The position numbers and the translations under genes are program-made. A stretch of 64,000 bases of DNA from Gracilaria domingensis (Eukaryota; Rhodophyta; Florideophyceae; Gracilariales; Gracilariaceae): contig VCMS01000053.1 of assembly GCA_022539475.1 (NCBI GenBank), forward strand, positions 1 to 64,000, given 5' to 3'. Of this stretch, positions 42,886 through 53,071 are shown in pieces. Position 1 is the stretch's first letter. Each line of letters begins with the position of its first letter. Below the pieces are notes generated by a model that saw only the letters and a program-made list of their open reading frames with translations, was not told the origin of the DNA and made no database searches.

Positions 42886-43311
42886 TGTAACAGGAGGAAC
42901 GCAGACCACTGCTGTGGTGCATCCGTGTAACAAATGTGGAGTGCCAGCGTCACTACCAGAAAAGGTAAATTAAGTAGATAGGGTCTTTATTTATTTATTG
43001 GAAGTCCAAAAACTAGTCTAGCACGTACTCTAGAGTTACACCTTCGTTTTTGAGCCCTTCCAGAGGGGTTCAAACTAGTATAAAAGCAGTTCCGCAGTCC
43101 GCGAACTGCTTCTCACTTCGTCTCCTCTCTGGGTAAGACTCAACGAATAAGTAGAAGTGTCTAACGTGCCTTCTACTAGGTAATAAATATTGCATTAGTA
43201 CAAAACCAAACCAAAAACCTCCAAGTCCAAAATCAGTATTAAGCTTACAGTTCTTAATAAATTCAGTAGTTAAATTAAACCTTAAGAAACAAACTTATAG
43301 CTACCATTACA
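42886..43311 (+). repeat. 5' LTR of the old Ty3/gypsy element
   Basis: It begins TGTAACAGGAGG and ends CTACCATTACA (TG...CA). The second copy is 50718-50766 plus 53372-53743, split by the Harbinger insertion. A TATAAAAG box lies at 43079-43086 and a hairpin (AGCAGTTC 43085-43092 with GAACTGCT 43103-43110) directly follows, near where transcription would start. AATAAA near 43182 could serve polyadenylation in the 3' copy. Confidence 0.93.
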
Positions 43312-43312
43312 G

Positions 43313-43320
43313 TGGTAGCA
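43313..43320 (+). other. Primer-binding site, TGGTAGCA
   Basis: One base after the 5' LTR, TGGTAGCA is complementary to the 3' end of the usual eukaryotic initiator methionine tRNA (…TGCTACCA), the most common Ty3/gypsy primer. Pairing beyond eight bases is poor, perhaps through decay. Confidence 0.6.
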
Positions 43321-43503
43321 TTGCTAACCAGTGTTTAATCCAATTGCGTAGTTCCGAACGAAAGAGGATCAAGAAGCGAATCAAGCGGCAGACAAAACAG
43401 CTCTGTTGCTTCACGGAAGCCAAAGTCGTCGCCAGCCAGATCGAGCTCGACGAAATTTAATCCCAAGCCAACAACGGATCATGGAACCAGAACAGAAACA
43501 CTT

Positions 43504-44454
43504 ATGCATCAGGCACAAAGTAAATCATCATCTTCCGCCTCTGGATTATCAAGCCGTTCTGTATCTGCATCGGGGTCTAGTTCCAAGTCAAGTTCACAAT
43601 CGGCGCAAAGGTCAATTTCTCTTCGCAGCAAACCACGATTCCCCCCCATTTCTCCTAATCAGAAATATATCCATCATCCTTCGTGCCCTTGGATAAAGAC
43701 CCCGCTGCTCCCCATTATCAACAATCCTCTGCCGCTTCCGAAACCCATCCGTCGTCGAGTGACTGAAGGAAACCGTACGAAGAAACCAGCCGTAAAGCCT
43801 ATTCCTGTGCCAAACTACGAGGCATATTGGCCGGTAACAACTACTCACTTGGGATGAACCAAACCCTTGGAACTTCCAACATCACCCTTACGACTTCAAC
43901 GGGAAAAGGCGATAGCCGGAAACAACTACTGTCATCGTCAATGACCGTTCCGTAGCGAAGTTGAGAATCGAACGGAACGCCTTCTGGCACAGATCGCTTA
44001 TTCGAAATCACAGGGTGAACCAATTGGTCGTCGAGGATTGAGGCCTGCTTCAAGAGCAGAAGAAGCTCCGGTAAGAGGCAGCGATAGGTGTAACGTCTGC
44101 GAAACATACAAAACACCTACTACTTCTTGGGGCGATCATAATTGCTCGGCAACACACATTGATAACCTCATTCTAAAGGAGGGCTTTGTTCCGGCCATGA
44201 AAGGGATCTTGAAGTTATACGCTGACCAACTTAAGGTTCATTGTCCTGTTTGCAATCTGTGATGTTTCGACGCTCTCGATTACGGCCATCAATTCTTGAG
44301 TGAGGAGCACCGTAGACGCAAGGGCGCCTTTCTCTAGTACGCCAAAGCCAGTGGACTCACTGAAGGGAAAGACGTTTACATTGTTGCAGAGCCAGAGAAG
44401 GAAAAGCCCTCCTCTATTAGCAAGGTAGTGCGTAGTCTGAAAGGAAAGCAGTAA
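43504..44454 (+). pseudogene. Extra ORF upstream of gag with Cys/His (zinc-finger-like) region
   Basis: One frame of about 317 codons runs from ATG 43504 (open upstream to 43339) to TAA 44452-44454, broken by TGA at 43855 and 43942, TGA at 44260 and TAG at 44335. The N terminus is Ser-rich (SSSSASGLSSRSVSASGSSSK) and basic. The C-terminal half has CNVCETYKTPTTSWGDHNC and HCPVCNL followed, after the TGA, by CFDALDYGH, which suggests two zinc-binding modules. It lies between the primer-binding site and gag, where typical Ty3/gypsy elements have no gene. Every stop is one C-to-T change from CGA or CAG. I do not recognise the family. Confidence 0.6.
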
Positions 44455-44576
44455 TAATTAGGTGTGAGAAAGATATTAGAATTAGAGAGTACTGAGAAAA
44501 TTGAATAATTCAAATAAAAGGGAAATAAAGAATCAATTGATTGTTGCGTAAACATAACTTCCAAACAAAGAAAAGA

Positions 44577-45306
44577 ATGAATACCGAGTCGCAGCAAGTC
44601 CACATTATCGAACAGCTTCAACAACAACTTAGTTCATTACAGCAACAGCTGCAAGTAACAAACCAAGCTTTTGTAAATTACAGAGATTCACAAACGAAAT
44701 CTTTCCTGAAAGCTAGAAAACCAGATAAACTCTCGGAGAAATTTGCTCGAAGTTGGATAATGAGTTTAGACAATATTTTCAAAGGAATCAATCCTGCACC
44801 AGATGACCAGAGTAAAAAAATGTGCAGTAAGCTATATGACAGGAGATGCTCTCCAATGGTGGGAATTGATCTCAATCAATGAAAGTATAATTATGTCCTT
44901 TGAAGAGTTCTCTAGAAAACTATTGGACTACTTCGAACCTGTTAACAGAGAATTAACAGCTAGAAAAATGCTAAGCACAATAAAGCAAATTTGTAAATTA
45001 AACACTGTACGGTCGTATAACAAGGAGTTCACAAAATGGTTGCTACAAGTTCCGACTATGACGGAAGCTGAACAGATCTTTCATTACTGCCAAGGTTTAA
45101 GAACGAGAAAAAGAATCGAAGTTGAAGGATCTGAACCAGTTACGGTTCAAGAAGCAATGAAAATTGCCGATAAAATAGATCGTCTATCAGAAATGAAAAA
45201 AGTTAGAGTGGAAACCAATTTCGCTCAAAAAAAAAAAATAATACAAGGCAAGGGCCAACGCCTATGCAGATTGGGAATATTAACTACAGAAATCAAAAAT
45301 ATATGA
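44577..45306 (+). pseudogene. gag: gag (capsid) of the old Ty3/gypsy element
   Basis: From ATG 44577 (MNTESQQVH) there is a Gln-rich coiled coil, then ARKPDKLSEKFARSWIMSLDNIF. A frame change occurs near an A7 run at 44815-44821, after which the capsid continues: VSYMTGDALQWWELIS, EFSRKLLDYFEP, MLSTIKQICKLNTVRSYNKEF and EAEQIFHYCQGLR. These fit the retrotransposon gag (capsid) family. After 45306 another frame gives a Cys/His stretch (CFVCKRQNCIARNHD), perhaps a worn zinc knuckle. The gene is not functional. Confidence 0.85.
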
Positions 45307-45439
45307 GTCCTCCTGAGAAGAGAAGATGTTTAAGAGAAAAGTTATGTTTTGTATGTAAAAGACAGAACTGTATTGCTAGAAATCATGATCAACGGAGAAT
45401 TGATCAAAACATGACTAGTAATAAAACAAAAAACTAAGT

Positions 45440-46357
45440 ATGGCGCTGGCGCTAAAGGAGACATTAGCGCATCCTCAGGAGACAAGTAAAGGAATTGAAT
45501 TGACGACATTATTTAGAAAGCATATACGAGGTAGAACTCGAAAGAAAAAAAAAAGAACATATCGTAAGGATATGGAACCCAAAAGGAGTAGGAAAGCGAA
45601 ATCGCTTTTCTTAGAACTTCAGGGAAGGGTACTAAGTCATAAAGAGTACCAGAACTGTAAAGTATTAATAGAATGTGGCTGTGAGGACATAGTAATGTCC
45701 AAAGGCTTTGCCGATCGATTAGGATTGAAGTATGGAAAAAGCCAGTACCAAGCCGAGTTATGGGACAAAACCTTTGTTCCTATGTGTGCGAGTATTAATA
45801 GCCTTCCACTTAGTACTGGAAATGCTTCTTTTAAAATTAAACCGTTTATTGCAAACTTGATCACCTACGATATAATACTAGGAATGACGTGGTTAATAAA
45901 GGAAAACCCAATGAAAGATTGGAAAAGAGAAGTATCACCATACGTCAAGAAGGAAGTTTAGTTACTCTGAACGCAGAGGAAAGAACAGGTGAGCATAAAT
46001 ACAGCTCATATTTTTCCTTTATGTTATCTAGTAAGCAACTTTCACAGCTTGTGAGAAAGAAAAAGTATAAGGTATACCAAATAAGTATTAAGTCACCCGG
46101 TACCGGTGAAAAAGAGAAGAAATATAAAGAAGAGATATTGGATCTAAAATTGAAGTCACTCTTGGCATAGTTTCAAGACGTATTCCCTGAAGAATTACCA
46201 AAGAAGTTACCCCGTCATAGAGAGGTGTAAATGAAGAAAGACTTAGTACCAGAAGCAAGAACCTAAATGGGACCGATGTATAAATTGTCAAAACATGAGT
46301 TAGAAGAAATGAGATACCAGGTTAATGAGCTCATAGAACATGGATCTATTAGGCCTA
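45440..46357 (+). pseudogene. pol: Protease and start of reverse transcriptase, decayed
   Basis: Protease-like segment LEL..VLSHKEYQNCKVLIECGCEDIVMSKGFADRLGL near 45650 (the family's D-S/T-G-A is eroded to ECGCE), then FIANLITYDIILGMTWL, the usual protease C-terminal strand. After stops the pre-RT motif FQDVFPEELPKKLPRHREV and GPMYKLSKHELEEMRYQVNELIEHGSIRP follow; this last motif is the conserved start of RT. It is cut after GSIRP by the insertion at 46358. Stops at the positions of expected Gln (CAA/CAG) occur before FQDVF, after HREV and before MGPMY. Confidence 0.88.
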
Positions 46358-47465
46358 CCCTGGTAATCAATTCGGTGGTATATGGACTATCTGTGCCTCA
46401 CAAAAGGGTTAAAGTGTCTACTACGTGGCTGTTATGTGCGCAAAACTGATGTATGCCGTATGTTTGTCGTATCTATGGCCTGCGCATGGTTGGTTTATGG
46501 ATGGTATTCGCACACAACTGGCACAGTGCCAATCTAAAAAAACTAAGGTTTTTTATTCCGTTACATCTGCCATCATCTGTCCTGCACCAGGCATTCACAC
46601 GGCACATATGCGACACAGATACGACTTATATACGACATTGTGCCAAACATGTTACAGAGTAGGCACCTGAACCCCCATATCAGACATGAAGCGTACATAC
46701 TGTAGAGCAAAACGCCCTGGTGAGGGATGCACCGAGGTGCTTTTCATAGTTTGTTGATCCGTTAGCGGCTTCGACACCTCATGTTATGAGAGGCTACTGC
46801 AGTGATGGCCCTATTTTGGGGCATGCCTAGGAAGGGTAGTGTTTCGGCACACGTGTGCTGAGTTGGCCCGATGCCGGGTGCGCCGTGGCAAGCCTGCCAG
46901 GGTTTCACACGTGTAGGGTGTTGGCCGGCAGCGCCGGATAGTTAGATATTTTTAGTTGATATTTTCAAGTGCCCTATATAGGTGGCGGCACTTGCCGCCA
47001 CTGTACGGGAAGTAAACCTCAAGTAGGCTTCTGGCTCTGACTTTCTTGCCGCTTGCGAACGGTCTTCGTCCCTAATCGGGCAAACCGCCGCGATCCCGGG
47101 CTAGTCATCTGACCTCTACCACTGAAGAGTTCTAGACCATCGTTACGAATTCTTTTCTGTTGTTTTATTGTTATTATTTCCGTTACACGGCTCCTATCAC
47201 TCTGCCCTGTTATACAGGGTTGACCCACATTGTCTGGGAATATTCCTCGATCTCGCGAGTCAGTGCACCGCTGCGCGGCTCGTTGGTCGTCCGTTTTGCC
47301 CAACACCGTTGATCTGGATATCCCCACTCGCTATGGCTCGCCGGAATTACCCGGATTCTACGCCGATTCTACCCACCCCAACCTCCGGCTGCACGCCCAA
47401 GACGGGGCTGCCCGGATTCACACCCGGCCTGTACCACACATACATCACCCAAATGTTCCCCTGGG
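46358..47465. mobile_element. Insertion in RT: GC-rich non-autonomous DNA element A
   Basis: The RT motif GSIRP|SISPWGS is split here. CTA at 46355-46357 is repeated at 47466-47468, and removing the segment with one CTA restores the frame exactly. The insert starts CCCTGGTAATC and its reverse end starts CCCAGGGGAAC, an imperfect terminal inverted repeat. A second CCCTGGTGAGGG at about 46709 marks where similarity to element B begins, so the first 350 bp (with repeated AGATACGAC/GTCGTAT motifs) may be subterminal repeats or a separate insertion. It encodes no recognisable protein. Confidence 0.8.
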
Positions 47466-49690
47466 CTAGTATAAGTCCATGGGGTAGCACTGTATTATTT
47501 GAAAAAAAGAAAGAGGGTAGTCTACGAATGTGTGTAGACTATAGGGCACTGAATAAACAAACAATAAAGAATCAAGTGCTATTACCTCGTATTGAAGAAG
47601 TCTGGGATCAAGTGCAAGGAGCAAAGTACTTCTCAGCAATATATTTGAGACAGGGATACCATCAAATACGAATAAGAGAATGTGATGTAGAGAAACCAGC
47701 GTTCCGAACTCGCTATGGCCAGTTCGAGTATATGGTAACAATATTTGAATTAACAGAAGCTCCAGGATGTTTTCAAACATTAATGAACATCATATTCAGG
47801 AAGTATCTAGACAAGTTGGTATTAGTCTACATAGGTGATATACTAATATATAGTAAAACAAAAGAGGAACATTTGAAACAATTGAGAATTATTTTTCAAA
47901 TACCAAGAGAACACAAGTTATATGGAAAGCTCTCAAAATTTAAGTTTTTAAAACAGTCGATCGATTATTTGGGACATATCATTACAATAGATGGGATAAA
48001 AGTTGACCCAAAAAAGACTATGGCAATACAATACTGGGAAGAACCGACTAACGTCACTGAAATAGAAAGCTTTCTAGGAATATGCAATTATTATAGAAGA
48101 TTCGTAAAAGTTTTGACTAAAATAGCAGCCCCATTAACAGATCTAACAAAGAAAAGTAAACCTTTTTAGTCGGAAGAAAAGGAAAAGAATGCATTTGAAA
48201 CATTAAAGAAAGAATTAAGCAACACACCTATACTCGGATGTGCTGATACATCGTTGCCATATGAGTTAAGACGTGATGCATCTGGAACTGGAATAGGCGC
48301 AGTTCTCTCACAAACAGATGAAAATGGATGTTTTCTTTTTGCGTATGCATCAAGAAAGCTAAACCCCGCAGAACAAAAGTATTCGACACATAAAAGAGAA
48401 CTACTTGCTACTATATACGCATTGGAAATATGGAGATCATATTTACATGGCTCAAACTTTGAGATACTCAAAGACCATCACGCGCTTAAGTATTTGGAAA
48501 GTCAAAAACTACTGTGAAGAAAGCAAGCACGATGGGATGAGTTCATGCAAGAATTCGATTACGAAATTAACCAAATAAAAGGGAAACTTAATGCAATAGC
48601 AAACGCACTGTCTCAGAAAGAAAAAGAAGTTAATCGTTTGCCAGCAAACACTATTATAAAGCTAATGAACATTACGACAGTCCATGTTCAGGAGGAAACC
48701 TAAAAGAAACTATAAGAGGACTATATAAAGGTTGAATTCTTCAAAAGCGTTTATGAGAACCCAAAGCATCCATATAGAAAAAATTTGAAAAAGATTTTAT
48801 TTTGAAGAAAAACTTTGTATACCGCATGGAAGCGTAGGAGATGAAACTATCCACGATGATCATCAATTATTAATAAGAGCTCACCGAGGAATTCAGAAGA
48901 GAAAGCAGCTGATAAAGAGATATTACTATTGGCCAAGGACGAATATGGATGTTCAAAGTTACGTAACAAAATCCCACGAATGTCAGAAAGCTAAGAGTTT
49001 AAAGCAGAAACAGTTTGGATTACTGAGACCATATCCACCACCGATCAGAAAGTGGGAACTCCTATCAATGGATTTCATGTCTAAGTTGCCCAAAAAATTT
49101 AAAGGATATTCAGATATATTAGTTGTTGTCGATAAGCTTTCAAAAAGAACACATTTTATTTCGTGGAAGGATAACATTAATGCCAAAGTAACGGCGGAAG
49201 CATTTTATAAGTAAATATGTAAACATCATGGAATACCGAGAAAAACAATATCAGGTAGAGACTCAAGATTTACAGGAAAGTTCTGGAGCGAACTCATAAA
49301 AGTCTCAAAGGTTAAATTAAAATTATGAACCACATTCCACCCACGAACTGATAGGCAGTCGGAGAGAGCGTTTAGAATCTTAGAAGAAATGATCTGTTGC
49401 TTCATAAGTTACTCACAAAAAGACTGGGATAAATATCTACCAGGACTAGAATTTGCTTATAAAAATCATATTAATGAAGCAAGAAAATATACCCCTTTCT
49501 TTCTTGAATACGGAAAACATCCATTGAACATTGCAGACATTCTTCTATCGGATGAATCAGTGATTACGACCGATGCCACAGGAAACTTTATAGCCGGTAT
49601 AAAAATGTGCAATAAATATTGCCCGTGATTCAATTAGTGCTGTTCACCAAAACGCAGCACGACGATTAGATCCTAAGAGAAGCGTGTGAA
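47466..49690 (+). pseudogene. pol: Reverse transcriptase, RNase H and integrase of the old Ty3/gypsy element
   Basis: RT continues with SPWGSTVLFEKKKEGSLRMC, VDYRALNKQTIKN and FEYMVTIFELTEAPGCFQ; the catalytic motif reads VYIGDILIYS instead of Y-x-DD, so it is dead. A TAG at 48167-48169 precedes the RNase H part (RRDASGTGIGAVLSQ, SASRKLNPAEQ-like, KDHHALKYL). Integrase follows with HECQKAKSLKQ, SMDFMSKLPKKFKGYSDILVVVDKLSKRTHFI, HGIPRKTISGRDSRFTGKFW and TFHPRTDRQSERA, then LEFAYKNHINEARKYTPFFLEYGKHP. Several stops (TAA, TAG, TGA) interrupt it. Coding sense ends near 49690 just before element B. Confidence 0.92.
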
Positions 49691-49789
49691 GCAATCCTGC
49701 GTGCGGGAGAACAACATCCGCGTCGCGGGAAGAGCACCGACAGGATGTTCAAGCTCTGCCCCCTATAGAGGTAGAGACAGCGGTAGAAC

Positions 49790-50521
49790 CCTCTGACAGA
49801 GACAGCGCGATGCTAGGTGTACGTCCGGGTGTCCCAGATCTGGGCGTGCAGTCGGAGGTAGAGGGGAAGAATCGGCGTGGGTTTCCGGATGTTCCGGCGT
49901 ATCACAGCGAGTGGGGATATACAGGAAAACGGTATTGGGAGAAACAGATAACAAACGAGCCGCGCAGCGGTGCACTGAATCACGAGATCGGAAAATATTC
50001 CCTGACAATGTGCGCCAAACCTATGACAGAGCAGAATCACACGAGCCGTATGACGGAAAAGAATAAGAGTACAACAATAAAACCGATGCCGTAATGACCG
50101 TGTAGAACTCCTAAAGGGCAGAGATAGATAGCAACTTCCGGGATGCGGCGGTATAGCCCGGTTAGGAACAAAGAACCGTTCGCACGCGGCAAGAAGGTAG
50201 AGCCAAAATCCTCCTTGAGGTTTACTTCGCGTACAGTGGTGGCAAGTACCGCCACCTATATAGGGCGCATTATAATATCAACTAGAATGTAGAACTACCC
50301 GGCGCTGCCGGCCAACACTCTACACGTATAAAACCGTTGCAGGTTTGCTACGGCGCACCCAGCATTGGGCCAACTTAGCACACGTGTGCAGAAACACCAC
50401 CTTTTCTAGACATACCCCAAAATAAGGCCATTAGCACCGCCGCCTTTCATGACATGAGGTGTCAAAAACGGTAACGGATCAACTAAATATGAAAACCACC
50501 TCAGTGCATTTGTCTCCAGAG
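49790..50521. mobile_element. Element B, inverted relative of element A
   Basis: Read on the minus strand, this segment aligns with 46709-47440 of element A over about 700 bp, sharing for example TGTTGGCCGGCAGCGCCGG, CCCTATATAGGTGGCGG and TCAGTGCACCGCTGCGCGG. Its outer end on the right (reverse strand CTCTGGAGACAAATGCAC) parallels CCCTGGTGAGGGATGCAC of A. The left end is less clear (CTCTGACAGAGACAG near 49791). The intact positions of these ends are estimates. It lies just beyond the last integrase codons of the host retroelement. Confidence 0.75.
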
Positions 50522-50984
50522 TATTCTTCCTTACAAATTTGGCAATGCCATTGAAGAGAAAACATACGCTTACGAAGCTTGGAATTTTATATCTCAAGCA
50601 GGATGGAAAATGATCATATTGAATTGAATTCACAAGTCATAGAAAGGAACATTAGGTAAACATTCATTTTATTGCAGTAATTATGGCGAACGGTAATGGA
50701 ATTAGAAGGGGAGGATTTGTAACAGAAGAAAAATAGACCATTGCTGTGGCGCATTTATGTAACGAATAGATAGTTTACGCACGACAACTTCTGCAATGCG
50801 TGAGAAACAAAATTGATACACGTATTGCAGATGTGAAACGTATAGCAGAATCATTCCAGACGCCATGACAAACAATGCTGAAAACGGACATATTAGTGAA
50901 GCGGTATGAGCAATGATCTTCGGCGTTGATTTGCTGATGTGGCCTCACAAGCACCTCCCATACGCCCCTTGAAGACACCATCAC

Positions 50985-52105
50985 GTGAGTCCAACATTTT
51001 CCATGATGGAATCGTCATCGATTCCATCTTCCGTATCTCCCGTCACCAACCCTACCAATACTGCAACGCCTTCCCAGCCCTCAGACTCGCAACGTACGCT
51101 AATAGAAAGTACGACGAGCCCACAGAAAGCAGGTAAAGCAGGAAGACGCTCGCGATTCACAGCTCTTTTCATTAGTAAGAGAAGTTGCAGCAGCAAAAGC
51201 GCATATAGCTTCAAACGGCGAAACCAGAGAACGCTTTGAAATCGCTTGCGCCAAAGCGAACGCGACAAAGAAACTGTCTACTGCAATCACCAGGAAATCG
51301 TTGCAAGACAGATATAAGAGCTTGCAATGTAGATATGATGAAAAGGATGCCCGTGAGCAGACTCTGAGTGGTGTTGGAGGAGAGATTGGAGAGTTGAAGG
51401 AGCTACTTAGCTCCATGAAAGAAGCGCGTGACGACCTGCAGCGCGAGAAAGCAGAAAAACGAAACAAGCAGGTAGAGAAAGAGAAGCAGAAGGAAAGACT
51501 GGGGGCTGTCATAAGGGAAAGAGCTACAAAGAGAAAAGAAGCTGGGGAGAATAACAATGAAAACGAAAGTCACGATGCTACTCTGCATGGTAGTGCGAAG
51601 AAGGCGACGAAATGCTACTAATGTTCTCTTCGACGACGACACAGAGATGTTCACCACGGCTTTGGAAAAGAGTGAAGCCCGTCGCAATGATTTGGAGTCA
51701 GAACGTTTAGCACTAGAGAAGGAAAGGTTTATTCACGAGAAGGAAGAGAGAGAAAAGGATCGCAAGGAGAGGAAAGAAGAAAGGGAGGCATCTAATCGCT
51801 TGGAATTGGAGAAGTTCAAGCTTCTCCTGAATAGGTTTCAGTCGAACGTCTCAAGTGGTACCATATCTCGTTCCCGTTCATCTCAAGGTGATAGAGGTGA
51901 TGGGTCAGGATCCTCAAAGGAGCATTGCTCCGTCTGGTCGGTCGCTACGGCTCGCTCCTCGCTTCGCTCGTCGTTCGCCTTCGCTCCCTACGGACTTACG
52001 CTCGGCGCTCCGCAAAGCTCCTTTTCGGATCTAGCGGTTAGAAAGATACTCCTCGAAAGAAGGAGGCGGGCAGTTGAAGTAACGGGAAACTTGGTTACCT
52101 TATAG
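50985..52105 (+). pseudogene. Myb/SANT-like accessory protein of the Harbinger transposon, frameshifted
   Basis: Harbinger elements need a Myb/SANT-like DNA-binding partner for their transposase. The N terminus (Ser/Thr/Pro-rich) leads to KAGRRSRFTALF; after a frame change near 51165 it continues LVREVAAAKAHIASNGETRERFEI, then TRKSLQDRYKSLQCRYDEKDAREQTLSGVGGEIGELKELLSSM, the pattern of the SANT-like domains in such elements. A second frame change near 51610 joins a long charged coiled coil (ALEKSEARRNDLESERLALEKERF, REASNRLELEKFKLLLNRF). These two breaks make it a damaged gene unless introns are present. It overlaps the stop of the transposase gene by six bases on the opposite strand. Confidence 0.65.
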
Positions 52106-53071
52106 ACAGGATCGCACGTTCATTACGATAACAGCCGCCATATAGTGGTTTCCAACTGGTGCTTGTAAGACGCGCAGCTTGCGTGCGAAATCCATTGCAT
52201 TCCAATAAAGCTTGAGTTTCTTGATTACCCATTCCACCGTCACCCTAGCGCCACTCATCGCTGTGTTGAATACCTTGTGATCGTCGCTTAGATTCGACCC
52301 TTGAAACGACACTTCCAGATAGTCACGTTCGTTATACCGGCTATCTCCGTAGATACAATACTGTCTCCCCGAGACCAGGAGAGTACCATCAAGTACATTA
52401 TCCATTTCCGAACGGCAATAGAGCGTCCAATCATGACGGCGTCCTTCAACAGGATCGTACAAGTGCAAAATGATCCTGTCCAGCGTAGTAGCAGCCTGAT
52501 ACTTGAGACAATACATTCTTTTGTGGCCGTTGTACACTACATTCTGCATTCCATAATTAGAAGAACGTGCTATCTCGATATTCGTTCCATCTATGAAGCC
52601 GACGCAGTTATCTAGAACGTGTGTTTGCTGCTGAACAGCAAGTGCGAAATGCGCCAACCTCCCGGACATATGCTGGGCTCCGAAAGAAGTACAAACCAGA
52701 TGATGATTGTAACCAAGAAAGCTTTCCACAGTCTCCGAAAAGATCTCACTGAGTTGAGACGCATGCTTCCTGAACAACATCTCCTTTTCTGTCCAACAAA
52801 AGACAGTTGCTAGTCGCGCAAGTAAAATAAATGTGCTGAGCAACGGTGTACACGGATATCTGTTTCGATCGGTGGCATACTCTTCCCAGTACCCACTCAT
52901 GAATTCGGTTAGGCAAATAATGTCTTTCTTTAAGAAGCGGAATAAAGACAAACACTGTTCATCGCTTAGATGGTGAAAAACCATTTCAAAAGTAGTTGTT
53001 GCAAGAACGAATCTATGCATAGCTTTTTGTTGCACGTTATGAGCAACATGTTGGTACCTAGAAAACGACAT
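52100..53071 (-). CDS. Harbinger DDE transposase (DDE_Tnp_4 type), 323 aa
   Basis: The nuclease cuts the transposon ends. The N-terminal half is helical (FHHLSDEQCLSLFRFLKKDI, FILLARLATVFCWTEKEMLF). The catalytic core has FIDGTNIEIARSSNYGMQNVVYNGHKR near residue 159 (first Asp), YCIYGDSRYNERDYLEV near 246 (second Asp) and ARVTVEWVIKKLKLYWNAMDF near 283 (Glu), so the DDE triad is complete. YNGHKRMYCLKYQAATTLDR and EGRRHDWTLY are also characteristic. The frame is open without interruption, slightly shorter than the usual 350-400 aa, and a frame upstream (53058-53303) might supply an N-terminal exon. It could still be active in trans. Confidence 0.9.
   Translation of the reverse strand: MSFSRYQHVAHNVQQKAMHRFVLATTTFEMVFHHLSDEQCLSLFRFLKKDIICLTEFMSGYWEEYATDRNRYPCTPLLSTFILLARLATVFCWTEKEMLFRKHASQLSEIFSETVESFLGYNHHLVCTSFGAQHMSGRLAHFALAVQQQTHVLDNCVGFIDGTNIEIARSSNYGMQNVVYNGHKRMYCLKYQAATTLDRIILHLYDPVEGRRHDWTLYCRSEMDNVLDGTLLVSGRQYCIYGDSRYNERDYLEVSFQGSNLSDDHKVFNTAMSGARVTVEWVIKKLKLYWNAMDFARKLRVLQAPVGNHYMAAVIVMNVRSCL

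Noticed and set aside
51936-52022. GC-rich run of CTCGCTTCGCTCG-type repeats in the Harbinger element.
   Set aside because: It lies at the end of the accessory gene and shows no clear unit length or inverted structure; it may be simple low-complexity sequence.
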